Source: Aureibacillus halotolerans (GTDB lineage: Bacteria > Bacillota > Bacilli > Bacillales > DSM-28697). From it: DNA of 64,000 nucleotides. Of this stretch, positions 1-8,397 are shown piece by piece. The number at the start of each line of letters is the position of its first letter. Position 1 is the stretch's first letter. The notes under the pieces are model-generated. The model was not told where the DNA came from, made no database searches, and saw nothing but the letters and a program-made list of their open reading frames with translations. The stretch covers positions 1 to 64,000 of the forward strand of contig NZ_SNYJ01000012.1 of assembly GCF_004363045.1 (NCBI RefSeq), read 5' to 3'. Both the position numbers and the translations under genes were made by a program.

Positions 1-1
1 T

Positions 2-121
2 TTTCCTTTCTTCAGGGTGATTAAGGACATTATATCCGTCAATCCCCGGACAAACAACACCGTCAACATTAAGACGTTATTAAGCAGCATTAACAGAAGA
101 CCGCGTCGATCAGAAATCTGA
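2..121 (+). CDS. C-terminal end of an unidentified protein, cut by the window edge
   Basis: An open frame runs from the first bases to a TGA at 119-121 and gives about 39 residues, ending in a basic tail (RRPRRSEI). The start lies outside the window. The only support is that the frame is open to the edge and ends just before the next gene, so this may be chance. No family is recognised. Confidence 0.25.
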   Translation, partial: FPFFRVIKDIISVNPRTNNTVNIKTLLSSINRRPRRSEI

Positions 122-141
122 TCGAGCATAAAAAGGATTAT

Positions 142-447
142 ATGAAAAGCCGCTTGGTGTTTACAGATCACGTACATAACCATTCGCTACGATTGATCAA
201 TCAAACGACATTCAAACCGAAATTTCGGATTGGAGGGGTAGATGATGAAACCCTCCTTATTCGTCGTGAAGCTGGTGAATACAAACTAACGGTCGATTAC
301 CAGGGAAAACGAACATCAGAGATCTTATTCACGCGTGGCTTGCCAAGGAAAGTCACTGTGCACGTGAATGATCGTAACGAAGAGCACTCACTTCTGAAAG
401 AATTCTCGTTTATCGCGTATTTCCTCTATAAGATCTATGGGTTTTGA
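142..447 (+). CDS. hypothetical protein, 101 aa
   Basis: A small basic protein with no family that I recognise. The middle (residues 25-75) has the alternating hydrophobic pattern of a beta-rich domain (for example GEYKLTVDYQGKRTSEILF), and the C-terminus is aromatic (FIAYFLYKIYGF) and could touch a membrane. There is no signal peptide. The bases before the ATG (AAAAGGATTAT) give a usable but weak ribosome site, AAAGGA, close to the start. The frame is open upstream to a TAA at 91-93, so an earlier non-ATG start cannot be excluded. It lies upstream of the exopolysaccharide operon on the same strand but is separated from it by more than 500 bp, so it need not belong to it. Function unknown. 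Confidence 0.45.
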   Translation: MKSRLVFTDHVHNHSLRLINQTTFKPKFRIGGVDDETLLIRREAGEYKLTVDYQGKRTSEILFTRGLPRKVTVHVNDRNEEHSLLKEFSFIAYFLYKIYGF

Positions 448-1014
448 TTTTGGGATCTGATAAGAGTAATTCGTGGAATCCCTATTCTAGCGAACAAATG
501 TCTTAGATGTTACTTTAATGATCGTCTAAATTCCTCCGCGTCAACTCATGCCCATCTCTACTTTTTCTCCTTTTCAAAACCCGCATCCTCTCCTCCATTT
601 CTAAAACCACTCATCCCCACCCTTCTGGAAACAGTAACAAATCTCTCTTTGAACAGAATACACGCACATCCATCCCGTCGATAAATGTCGAAGAAACACG
701 AAAGGCTTAAACGATTCTTAACTTGATGTTCTTTAAAAAGAACGAATGAATCTTCCTTAAAACATAAGCGTTCTCTCCTTCGTTACGAGTAAGCGATTAC
801 ATTTTAAAAAGAATCAGAATAGAAAAACTTGACATAAAGTTTAAAAACAAAGGCGCTATTGTGGGCTACAATAAAAGTAGTTCATCGACAACGTTTGACG
901 TTTCATACGAAGCGTCTACATTTTTCTCTTTCATTGAGAGAACATTGAGAGAACGACGTTCGGCAAAAACGCTGAAGCAGAAACCAAAATGCGACAGTGT
1001 ACCTGGAGGGAATT
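448..1014 (+). promoter_or_regulatory. upstream region of the exopolysaccharide operon
   Basis: There is no convincing gene here. A TTGACA hexamer lies at 829-834 and a TACAAT hexamer at 867-872. Their spacing (32 bases) is too long for one sigma-A promoter, so the TACAAT would have to use a weaker -35 such as AAAACA at 844-849, which has a 17-base spacer. An 11-base sequence, CATTGAGAGAA, occurs twice in perfect tandem at 932-942 and 943-953, in the presumed leader. A 35-base motif shared with position 29071 is listed separately. The long leader before the first operon gene fits a regulated promoter, but no terminator or known riboswitch was recognised. Confidence 0.35.
625..659 (+). repeat. 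35-base motif, copy 1 (second copy at 29071-29105)
   Basis: Starts CTGGAAACAG and ends CAGAAT. The copy at 29071-29105 has the same length with no gaps and roughly 28 of 35 identical positions. Both copies lie upstream of genes read on the plus strand. Function unknown; it could be a regulatory site or a dispersed repeat. Confidence 0.5.
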
Positions 1015-1770
1015 ATGGAGGAAACGATCTCGTTGAAAGACGTGCTAGCCACGTTGAGAAAACGCCTTTGGCTTATCGTAGCAATCACGCTCGGAGCAAC
1101 TGTCATCAGCGCTGTTATCAGTTTATTTGTTTTAACGCCAATGTATCAGTCAACAACGCAAATTCTTGTGAACCAGCAGAGTGAAACGACGCAATATGAC
1201 CCGAACAGTGTTCGGACGAGCCTTGAACTTATCAATACATACAAAGTGATTATTCAGAGCAACACGATTGCTGAACCAGTCGCTGAACAGGTAGGCGCTG
1301 GTCTGACAGCGGGTGAGGTGTCAGCGAAGATCGGCGTCAACTCCCAGGAAAATTCACAGGTTGTTGAGATTTCTGTGAAAGATGCCGATCCTGCCTTGGC
1401 CGCATCGATTGCCAATACGACAGCAAAGGTTTTTCAAGAGACGGTTCCTGAATTGTTCGGCACAAACGTAGAAAATGTATCAATCCTCTCTGAAGCCCAA
1501 GCAGCGAACGATCCGATCAGCCCACGCACGACACTGAACATTGCGATTGCCTTTGTTGTTGGTCTTATGGCAGGTGTTGGCTTGGTTTATGTGTTGGATT
1601 ACTTCGACAACATTCTTGAAACAGAAGAGGACATTAAGCGACACCTGGAGCTTAACGTGCTCGGTTCAGTTACACTAATGGATCTTGAAAAAGAAGCTGC
1701 TGCCAGCTCAGCCGCCACTCGACGACTGACACAGAAGGAGCAACAACAATATGAACAGAAAGCTCAGTAA
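1015..1770 (+). CDS. Wzz/YveK-family polysaccharide co-polymerase and tyrosine-kinase modulator
   Basis: A membrane protein that sets polysaccharide chain length and activates the cognate cytoplasmic tyrosine kinase (EpsA/YwqC/CapA type). The Wzz fold is visible: a short cytoplasmic N-terminus (LKDVLATLRKRLW), a first membrane segment (residues about 20-42), an extracellular domain of about 120 residues, and a second membrane segment near residue 180 (IAIAFVVGLMAGVGLVYVLDY) followed by a cytoplasmic tail that would contact the kinase. I chose the ATG at 1015 because GGAGGG lies just upstream at 1005-1010; a GTG at 997 is in frame but has no site of its own. It overlaps the kinase gene by 20 bases, so the two are almost certainly co-translated. 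About 251 aa, normal for the family. Confidence 0.9.
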   Translation: MEETISLKDVLATLRKRLWLIVAITLGATVISAVISLFVLTPMYQSTTQILVNQQSETTQYDPNSVRTSLELINTYKVIIQSNTIAEPVAEQVGAGLTAGEVSAKIGVNSQENSQVVEISVKDADPALAASIANTTAKVFQETVPELFGTNVENVSILSEAQAANDPISPRTTLNIAIAFVVGLMAGVGLVYVLDYFDNILETEEDIKRHLELNVLGSVTLMDLEKEAAASSAATRRLTQKEQQQYEQKAQ

Positions 1771-2443
1771 GGGCATCCAGGCAATCAAGCAGCGCAGCTT
1801 ACTTACGTTTCACAGTCCGAAGTCAGCTGTGGCTGAGCAATATCGGACGATACGAACAAATATTGAGTTTTCCGCTGTGGATACAAAGGTAAAATTCATC
1901 ATGGTCACTTCAACTGGACCTGAGGAAGGCAAGTCAACGACGGCTGCTAATCTGGCTGTTGTATTCGCTCAGCAAGGCAAACGTGTCTTGTTAGTGGATG
2001 CGGATCTAAGAAAGCCAACCGTTCACTACACGTTCCATTTGGAGAACAGCTTCGGTCTCACCAGCGTGCTCACAAAGCAAAGCGCAGTTGAGTCCGCTTG
2101 CGTGAAAAGCGACATTGACTCGCTTGACATCTTGCCGAGTGGTCCAATTCCGCCAAATCCTGCTGAGCTGCTTGGCAGTCAAGCGATGCACAGCCTGATG
2201 AACGATCTTCGTAACATGTACGACATCGTTATTTTTGACACCCCACCAGTGCTCGCGGTCACCGACGCGCAAGTGCTGGCGAATCAATGCGACGGCGTGG
2301 TGCTCGTCACGGCAAGTGGAAAAACAGACGTGGATGCAGCAAAGCAAGCAAAAGAGCTTCTTCAAAAGGCGCGCGCTAAGGTGCTTGGTGTTGTGCTTAA
2401 CCAAATTCCAGTGAAACAAAGCAGCTACTATGGAAGAAAATAA
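1751..2443 (+). CDS. CpsD/CapB-family BY-kinase (tyrosine kinase)
   Basis: A cytoplasmic bacterial tyrosine kinase (EpsB/YwqD type) that autophosphorylates and regulates exopolysaccharide synthesis with the Wzz partner encoded just upstream. It shows the Walker A segment TSTGPEEGKSTTAANLA (residues about 54-70), the Walker A' segment VLLVDADLRKP (about 79-89) and the Walker B segment IVIFDTPPV. The C-terminus SSYYGRK carries only two adjacent tyrosines, a short version of the usual tyrosine cluster. AAGGAG lies about 9 bases before the ATG. The gene normally found next, for a CpsB/YwqE phosphatase, survives only as a tail immediately after this stop codon, so the phosphorylation may be reversed by an enzyme encoded elsewhere. 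Confidence 0.92.
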   Translation: MNRKLSKGIQAIKQRSLLTFHSPKSAVAEQYRTIRTNIEFSAVDTKVKFIMVTSTGPEEGKSTTAANLAVVFAQQGKRVLLVDADLRKPTVHYTFHLENSFGLTSVLTKQSAVESACVKSDIDSLDILPSGPIPPNPAELLGSQAMHSLMNDLRNMYDIVIFDTPPVLAVTDAQVLANQCDGVVLVTASGKTDVDAAKQAKELLQKARAKVLGVVLNQIPVKQSSYYGRK

Positions 2444-2608
2444 ACATATAACCGTAAATGGTGCGGCTTCCATTTGGCACAGAGCTACGATATGCCAAAT
2501 GACAAATTTGGCCTCGATATGGTCATGATGCTCAAGGAAAACGCTGAGCGAACGATCGACGGCAGCATGCTGCGCATCGACATGCTATCACGTATTAAAT
2601 GCAAGTAA
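2444..2608 (+). pseudogene. remnant of a CpsB/YwqE-type protein-tyrosine phosphatase (C-terminus only)
   Basis: Directly after the kinase stop codon there is an open stretch of 54 codons ending at TAA 2606-2608. Its product contains FHLAQSYDM, then KFGLDMVMMLKENAERTI and LRIDMLSRIKCK. This matches the end of CpsB/YwqE phosphatases as I know them (FHTQEAL, an FG element, MLTENAELLLRNQ, basic tail). There is no start codon with a ribosome site and the whole PHP-type catalytic domain is missing. The position after the kinase is exactly where the phosphatase gene lies in the ywqCDE arrangement, so this reads as a deletion scar. Confidence 0.7.
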
Positions 2609-2659
2609 GTTCTTCTAGCAACATGCAGCATCTATCGTGAAGACGCTTCACAAAAATAT

Positions 2660-2870
2660 TCAAAAAATCTCCAGCCCTTACGATTCATTCGTAACGGACA
2701 TGTCTCCTCGCCGTTATCCACGGAGGCACTCGGCTATGCTGTGGGACTCCTTCAAGGAAGCAGTCCTTAGACGCGTTCGTTGTCAAAAGCATGGTGTGAG
2801 GTGGGGTTTAATGCCCCAGGGAGAAATCCCATTTTTACACTGAAATTTCCGAAGGTTGCGTTTAAATTAG
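2660..2870 (+). ncRNA. structured leader between kinase and epsC-like gene; EAR-type RNA candidate
   Basis: This gene-free stretch can fold strongly. At 2794-2840, GTGT (2794-2797) pairs with ACAC (2837-2840) and encloses two hairpins: TGGGG/CCCCA (2802-2806 with 2814-2818) and GGGA-GAAA-TCCC (2819-2830), the latter with a GNRA tetraloop. A further arm lies around 2722-2751 (CGGAGG with GACTCC). Such branched stems with a GNRA loop are typical of a conserved RNA rather than a simple terminator. In Bacillus subtilis the eps-associated RNA (EAR), a processive antitermination element, lies between epsB and epsC, which is the same position as here. I cannot align it to the family model, so the EAR name rests on position plus structure. 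Confidence 0.55.
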
Positions 2871-2980
2871 GACTATAGTCATTGTTTTTAGATAGAACAT
2901 CTAGCTGAGAAGTGCCTGACGGGTAAGGACTTTTGGGCTGGGTGTTTTATTGTAACTAAAGAGAGGAGTGAGATCACAAG

Positions 2981-4837
2981 GTGAGTGCTTCAATGAAAAA
3001 GCGTTTACTGCTGTTGATTTTAATTGATTCAGCGATCGTGTCATTTTCGATTTATATGTCGCACTTCTTCTTAAATCCTTACGTCACCTCGCTCGATGTC
3101 ATGATGTTCGTCTCAGCACTTACGTTGTTGCTTACACATCATCTGTTTTCCTATCTCTACAAGATGTACAAAAAGGTGTGGCGCTATGCGAGCCTTGAGG
3201 AAATGTTGAGCTTAATCAAGGTTGTCTCCATTTCTGTTGGCACAACGGCGATGATGCAGGCTGTTTTCTTCGGCATGATCTACGAGCGCGCCTTAATTAT
3301 CACTTGGATGCTCCATATTATGTTCCTTGGTGGTGTTCGTTTTGCCTGGCGTTATTACAAGTCAAATGGTTTCCAAACAACACCGAAAGAAAAGCGGACG
3401 AAGATAAACCAGTCATATGCGACCGACAAGCGAACGCTCATTATCGGGGCAGGATCGGCAGGGCAGATGCTTGCGCGCCAATTAAAGACCCGCTCAGATA
3501 AAACGATTGCTCCAATTGGTTTCGTTGACGACAATCAGCACATGCATTCACTCACCGTATGTGGTTTGCCCGTGTTAGGTGAGATTAAACATCTGAAGCA
3601 TTATGTACTCGAGTATCATGTGAATCATATTGTCATCGCAATGCCGTCTACGCCACATCAAAAGCTGAAGGAAATTATCCAGTTCGCACAGAGCACGGTG
3701 AAAAATGTGCAAACCTTGCCGATGATTGAAGACATTGCGATGGGAAATATCTCAGTCAATCAAATCCGCGATGTGTCGATCGAGGATTTGCTTGGACGCG
3801 ATCCCGTCGAGTTGGATATCACTGCGATCTCCAAGGAAACAATGGGTGAAACCATTCTTGTGACAGGAGCTGGAGGCTCGATCGGATCTGAAATTTGTCG
3901 CCAGCTGCTTCAATTTGAACCCGCGCGTCTGGTCCTCTTAGGCCACGGAGAAAATAGCATCTACGCCATTCATATGGAGCTTGCAGCACTAGATGTGAAC
4001 ACCGAACTTGTGACAGTGATCGCGGATATTCAGGACAAGGAGCGCATGATGGACGTGATGTTCACCTACCAGCCCGCACGCGTTTATCACGCTGCGGCTC
4101 ATAAGCATGTGCCTCTTATGGAAGCCAATCCGCGCGAAGCTGTGAAAAACAATGTGATTGGCACGAACAATGTCGCTGATGCCGCGTCCATGGCAGGTGT
4201 GAAAACCTTTGTCCTTATTTCCTCAGACAAAGCCGTCAACCCAACAAATGTTATGGGAGCGACAAAGCGAGTGGCGGAAATGATCGTGCAAACGAAGAAC
4301 AAGCAAAGCTTGACCAAATTTGTCGCCGTCCGTTTTGGCAACGTCCTTGGCAGCCGGGGCAGTGTCATTCCGCTGTTTAAAAAGCAAATTGAAGCTGGTG
4401 GTCCAGTTACGGTCACACATCCGGATATGACCAGATATTTTATGACGATACCAGAAGCTTCCCGCTTGGTTCTGCAAGCTGGCGCCTTAGCAGAAGGCGG
4501 CGAAATTTTCGTCCTCGACATGGGTGAATCCGTCAAAATCGTCGATCTCGCGAAAAACTTGATTCGTTTGTCTGGTTTCACGACAGAAGACATCGGCATT
4601 CACTATTCTGGCATCCGTCCTGGAGAAAAGATGTACGAAGAGCTACTCAATGAGAATGAAGTGAACCTAGAGCCTGTGTTTCCGAAAATTTTTGTCGGGA
4701 ATACGGTGGCGTTTGATTACGAGATGGTGGAAGACGTTATTCAAGGCGTTCAAGAGATGCAAACGGATGATCTTAAGGAAGCGGTCCTATCGTTGGCCAA
4801 CCGTCGAATTGAAAAGGTGTTACAGTACTCAACTTGA
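2981..4837 (+). CDS. epsC: membrane-bound UDP-GlcNAc 4,6-dehydratase, EpsC/CapD/WbpM type
   Basis: Makes the 4-keto-6-deoxy sugar nucleotide that the EpsN aminotransferase and EpsM acetyltransferase of this cluster probably turn into UDP-N,N'-diacetylbacillosamine. The 618 residues start with four membrane segments (about 8-28, 38-60, 75-105, 108-125). A first Rossmann domain follows ([13 protein letters not shown], about residue 157) and then the SDR dehydratase domain ([15 protein letters not shown] at about 292; [17 protein letters not shown] at about 413). As in other large forms of the family, Met-x3-Lys replaces the usual Tyr-x3-Lys. The start is a GTG with GAGAGGAGTG about 11 bases upstream; an ATG four codons later is possible. 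The structured RNA upstream may control it. Confidence 0.93.
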   Translation: MSASMKKRLLLLILIDSAIVSFSIYMSHFFLNPYVTSLDVMMFVSALTLLLTHHLFSYLYKMYKKVWRYASLEEMLSLIKVVSISVGTTAMMQAVFFGMIYERALIITWMLHIMFLGGVRFAWRYYKSNGFQTTPKEKRTKINQSYATDKRTLIIGAGSAGQMLARQLKTRSDKTIAPIGFVDDNQHMHSLTVCGLPVLGEIKHLKHYVLEYHVNHIVIAMPSTPHQKLKEIIQFAQSTVKNVQTLPMIEDIAMGNISVNQIRDVSIEDLLGRDPVELDITAISKETMGETILVTGAGGSIGSEICRQLLQFEPARLVLLGHGENSIYAIHMELAALDVNTELVTVIADIQDKERMMDVMFTYQPARVYHAAAHKHVPLMEANPREAVKNNVIGTNNVADAASMAGVKTFVLISSDKAVNPTNVMGATKRVAEMIVQTKNKQSLTKFVAVRFGNVLGSRGSVIPLFKKQIEAGGPVTVTHPDMTRYFMTIPEASRLVLQAGALAEGGEIFVLDMGESVKIVDLAKNLIRLSGFTTEDIGIHYSGIRPGEKMYEELLNENEVNLEPVFPKIFVGNTVAFDYEMVEDVIQGVQEMQTDDLKEAVLSLANRRIEKVLQYST

Positions 4838-4853
4838 TTTTAGGAGGAAACAA

Positions 4854-5741
4854 ATGAAGAAAATACGGAAAGCCATTATTCCAGCAGCAGGGTTAGGAAC
4901 ACGTTTTTTGCCGGCAACGAAAGCGATGCCGAAAGAAATGCTGCCAATTGTCGATAAGCCGACCATTCAGTACATCGTTGAAGAAGCGATTGCTTCTGGC
5001 ATCGAAGACATCATTATTGTGACAGGGAAAGGGAAACGCGCCATTGAAGATCATTTTGATAACGCGCCAGAATTAGAACTAACACTGGCGAACAAAGGAA
5101 AACATGAATTGCTAAAAGAGGTGCAGTACTCTTCTAATCTAGCCAACATCCATTACATCCGCCAAAAGGAACCAAAAGGACTCGGCCATGCGATTTGGTG
5201 TGCACGTCATTTTGTTGGGGATGAGCCATTCGCCGTTTTACTCGGGGATGACATTGTCCAAAGTGAGACGCCTTGTTTAAAACAGTTGATTAATGAATAT
5301 GAGCTTACGAGGTCATCGGTCATTGGTGTGCAGACCGTTCCGGAAGCAGAAACCCCTAGGTATGGCATCGTCGACCCTGTGATCGAAACGATGACAGAAC
5401 GCCGTGCACAGATCAGAAGCTTAGTCGAAAAGCCAGCTTTAGGAACAGCACCTTCCACATTAGCCATTATGGGTCGGTATATTTTAACGCCAGAAGTCTT
5501 TTTATGCTTGGACAAGCAGCAAGTTGGAGCAGGTGGGGAGATTCAACTGACGGACGCGCTGCAAGAGTTGAACCTGATTCAACGCGTCTTTGCCTACAAC
5601 TTTGAAGGCAAACGCTATGATGTTGGTGAAAAACTTGGCTTTGTGTTAACCCAACTGGAATTTGCCTTAGAACGCGAAGACCTTAGAGATGACTTATTGA
5701 AAAAGATGAAAGAATATGTTGGCGAATTAGTCACGAAGTAA
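4854..5741 (+). CDS. galU: UTP-glucose-1-phosphate uridylyltransferase
   Basis: Forms UDP-glucose from UTP and glucose-1-phosphate. UDP-glucose feeds the UDP-glucose dehydrogenase and glycosyltransferases of this locus. The N-terminus has the nucleotide-binding signature [19 protein letters not shown] (from about residue 10). VLLGDDIV (metal/UTP site), the VEKP element and [10 protein letters not shown] follow, all typical of GalU/GtaB. The ATG at 4854 is chosen because AGGAGG at 4842-4847 is well placed and the product then begins exactly as the family does; a longer frame upstream is not needed. About 295 aa, the usual length. It follows the epsC-like gene by 16 bases, so it is in the same operon. 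Confidence 0.95.
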   Translation: MKKIRKAIIPAAGLGTRFLPATKAMPKEMLPIVDKPTIQYIVEEAIASGIEDIIIVTGKGKRAIEDHFDNAPELELTLANKGKHELLKEVQYSSNLANIHYIRQKEPKGLGHAIWCARHFVGDEPFAVLLGDDIVQSETPCLKQLINEYELTRSSVIGVQTVPEAETPRYGIVDPVIETMTERRAQIRSLVEKPALGTAPSTLAIMGRYILTPEVFLCLDKQQVGAGGEIQLTDALQELNLIQRVFAYNFEGKRYDVGEKLGFVLTQLEFALEREDLRDDLLKKMKEYVGELVTK

Positions 5742-5756
5742 TCGGTACAAGACAAC

Positions 5757-6075
5757 TCGCTCTTTTTGGTGCAAAGAAACACGACGAGGTTTTAGCGAGT
5801 CGAAGATGCGCTAGGGTGCACGGGAATACGACCGCTGCGTCAAAACACTTCGCTTTCTGTGGGGCACGGCTTCAGCTTCCTCGGAAAGCAGGCTTTCCGA
5901 GGGGATCTTCAGCTCGTGCTGATCCCACTAGAGTCTACGTATTTTGTCTACGCTGGGTTTGCTTCTGGTTAGATTGTTTTTTATTGTGTCCGAGACTCGT
6001 ATATCGAGTGAAAAGGCGTATTGCAACCAATTAAGGCAGGTAAGTGCATCGTTTTATGCAAGGAATAGTTTTGCA
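5757..6075 (+). repeat. Bacillaceae-type intergenic repeat, copy R1
   Basis: Fills most of the gap between galU and the next glycosyltransferase. It contains the recognisable core CTTCGCTTTC...GGGCACGGCTTCAGCTTCCTCGG, a stem made by GGAAAGC and GCTTTCC around 5882-5900, then GGGGATCTTCAGCTCG and AGAGTCTACGTA. Related copies are at 13076-13320 and, in tandem, at 50505-51818. Near-identical text is common between genes in Bacillaceae genomes (from memory). I see no gene in it, although short frames cross it. Confidence 0.8.
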
Positions 6076-6167
6076 CTGCGCAGATTATTTAAACGTAAGT
6101 CCATTGCCATAATCTATCTTCAGTAAATAGAAAGATAAAACAAGCCTGTGATATAAGGAGTTTATCA

Positions 6168-7277
6168 ATGAAAAAACCATACAGAATTCTACACGTCTTT
6201 GGTCGACTCGATCGTGGCGGTGCTGAAACAATGGTCATGAATCTGTATAGAAACATTGATCGATCAAAAATTCAATTTGATTTTTTAATCCATACAAAGG
6301 ATGAATGTGCCTATTCCAAAGAAATCCAATCACTAGGCGGTCGAATCATCAATATACCGAAATATACAGGCACGAATCATAAAACATACACGAGGCTTTG
6401 GAATGATTTCTTTAAAAAGAACAAGGAATATAAAATCGTTCATGGACATGTCAGAAGTACAGCAGCCATCTATTTGGATATCGCAAATAAATATGGGCGA
6501 ACAACCATTTCTCATAGCCATAATACGTCCTCAGGAACGGGTTTTTCTGCCATAGCAAAAAACCTTTTACAATATAGAGTGAAATATGTGGCTGATTATT
6601 TTTTTGCTTGTTCTGCTCAGGCGGGAGAGTGGCTGTTCGGTAAACATGTACAACAGAAAAGTAATTTTCATATCATCAAAAATGCCATTGATATGAATAA
6701 ATTTAAATATGACCATGATAGAAGGCTTGCTATTAGAGACAAAATGTCTTTAAACGGTCGTTTTGTCGTCGGGACCGTCGGCCGTTTGACGCAGCAAAAA
6801 AATCCCTACTTTATCATCGATGTCGTCAAAGAATTGGTCAAAATAAATAAGGACGCCGTGTTCATATGGGTGGGAACCGGAGAATTAGCAGCTGATATTA
6901 AAACGAAAGTGAACGAACATCAATTGGAAAACAACATTATGTTCCTAGGTGCAATAAGTGAAGTAGAAGACATCCTGCTCGCCATGGATGTTTTTATTTT
7001 GCCTTCTCTATGGGAAGGGTTAGGCATCGTCGTCGTGGAGGCCCAAGCCTCTCAATTAAAATGCCTCGTCTCAGAGAAAGTACCAAATGAAGCGGTCATT
7101 TCAGCAAATGTGCAAAAAGTTCATTTGAAAGATGGACCAAAGAGGTGGGCACATCTCATCAATGAGCATTCCTTAACCGTGGATTCTCGAACGAAAGAGC
7201 AGACAATCGATGATGCCTATGACATTCAAACAAATGTCGTTTGGCTCTCTAATTTCTATGAAAGGATTTGGCCATGA
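6168..7277 (+). CDS. family 4 glycosyltransferase (EpsF-like)
   Basis: A cytoplasmic GT-B transferase that adds one sugar to the lipid-linked repeat unit; donor and acceptor cannot be read from the sequence. The N-terminal domain opens with HVFGRLDRGGAETMV, typical of EpsF-type enzymes. The donor domain shows GTVGRLTQQKNP (about residue 200) and the E-x7-E motif in LWEGLGIVVVEAQ (about 280). There is no membrane segment. AAGGAG lies before the ATG. This is the first gene of an AT-rich block (6.1-13.1 kb) whose codon use (many AAA, AAT, ATA) differs from the operon start, consistent with a transferred, strain-specific cassette. Its stop overlaps the next start (ATGA). Confidence 0.88.
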   Translation: MKKPYRILHVFGRLDRGGAETMVMNLYRNIDRSKIQFDFLIHTKDECAYSKEIQSLGGRIINIPKYTGTNHKTYTRLWNDFFKKNKEYKIVHGHVRSTAAIYLDIANKYGRTTISHSHNTSSGTGFSAIAKNLLQYRVKYVADYFFACSAQAGEWLFGKHVQQKSNFHIIKNAIDMNKFKYDHDRRLAIRDKMSLNGRFVVGTVGRLTQQKNPYFIIDVVKELVKINKDAVFIWVGTGELAADIKTKVNEHQLENNIMFLGAISEVEDILLAMDVFILPSLWEGLGIVVVEAQASQLKCLVSEKVPNEAVISANVQKVHLKDGPKRWAHLINEHSLTVDSRTKEQTIDDAYDIQTNVVWLSNFYERIWP

Positions 7278-8365
7278 TTAGAATACTTCACTATGGGTTA
7301 ACTCATTCCCTAGGGGGCATTGAGACGTATTTAAGAAAGATATTTAACGAAATTGACAAGGAGAAATTCCAATTTGATTTCTTAATCATCGGGAACGAAG
7401 AGCCTTGTTTTTATAACGAACTGAAAGCAGCGGGGTGTTCGTTTCACTTCATTACACCGCGGTCGCAAAGTTATCAAAAAAACGTGCAAGAGATCCGAAG
7501 CGTTTTTGAGAATAATAAATACGATGCCTTCCATTGTCATCTAAATACGTTGAGCTATGTGACGCCTGCAAAAATAGCACTTACCTATGGGGTGAACGTG
7601 ATTGTACACAGCAGAAATGGGGAAAGCCCCAAAAAAATGATCACAAAAGTACTCCATTATTATCATTATTATTCGTTCCCTTTCAAAACGGTAGAAAAAG
7701 TAGCGGTCTCTAAAATTGCAGGAGACTGGCTCTTTCGAAAAGGAGGCTACGAAGTGATTAACAATGGTCTCAATGTAAAGAAGTATCAATATAGCCAAGA
7801 GAATCGGATGGCAATAAGAAAAGAACTTGGGATCAATAATGAATTAGTTTTAATAAATGTAGGGGCGTTAAGAGAGCAAAAGAACCACTCGTTTTTGATT
7901 GATACCTTTAAGGGTTTGAAGGAATATCATAGGGAAGCAAAGCTACTCCTTGTTGGCGAAGGTCGTTTAAGGACAAAACTCCAACAGCAAGTGAATCATG
8001 CTGGTTTAGAAAAAGACGTCATTTTTTTGGGCAATCGAAACGACATCCACATCCTTTTAAGTGCTGCAGACCAGTTTATTTTTCCATCGCATTACGAAGG
8101 GTTTCCGAATGCCGTGATTGAAGCACAGTCCAATGGATTGCCATGCATTATATCAAATACAATCACGGAAGAAGTCGTAATTAACGAAAATGTCTACGCT
8201 TTGCCCATTCAGCAACAAGACATTTCTTCATGGGTAAAGGCAATTTTAGACGTGGATATCAATAACGAAAATCGCATAAATAATGGCATGAACGTTGAAA
8301 ATAGAGGGTTTTCAGTAAAAAATGAAATTATGAAGATTGAACAAATGTATGGAAGCTTAGTTTAG
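7274..8365 (+). CDS. family 4 glycosyltransferase
   Basis: A second GT-B transferase of the repeat-unit assembly line. It has SLGGIETYLRKI near the N-terminus, NVGALREQKNHSFLI at about residue 198 and PSHYEGFPNAVIEAQSNG at about 280, the E-x7-E nucleotide-sugar site. The ATG at 7274 overlaps the previous stop as ATGA and has AAAGGA at 7261-7266, so I prefer it to the in-frame TTG at 7268. It resembles its upstream neighbour, especially in the opening (DKEKFQFDFLI against DRSKIQFDFLI), which suggests an old gene duplication. Linkage and sugar are unknown. Confidence 0.88.
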   Translation: MIRILHYGLTHSLGGIETYLRKIFNEIDKEKFQFDFLIIGNEEPCFYNELKAAGCSFHFITPRSQSYQKNVQEIRSVFENNKYDAFHCHLNTLSYVTPAKIALTYGVNVIVHSRNGESPKKMITKVLHYYHYYSFPFKTVEKVAVSKIAGDWLFRKGGYEVINNGLNVKKYQYSQENRMAIRKELGINNELVLINVGALREQKNHSFLIDTFKGLKEYHREAKLLLVGEGRLRTKLQQQVNHAGLEKDVIFLGNRNDIHILLSAADQFIFPSHYEGFPNAVIEAQSNGLPCIISNTITEEVVINENVYALPIQQQDISSWVKAILDVDINNENRINNGMNVENRGFSVKNEIMKIEQMYGSLV

Positions 8366-8397
8366 CGTATGATGTCGTATTCTACGTGGTCTGAATC

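Noticed and set aside
829-872. TTGACA (829) and TACAAT (867) as one sigma-A promoter
   Set aside because: The spacing of 32 bases is far from the 16-18 required.
2637-2843. 68-codon frame in the eps leader
   Set aside because: It lies across the strongly structured RNA, has no ribosome site and its product looks random.
4099-4599. 166-codon minus-strand frame inside the epsC-like gene
   Set aside because: Shadow of a well-supported gene on the other strand; composition follows the antisense codon pattern.
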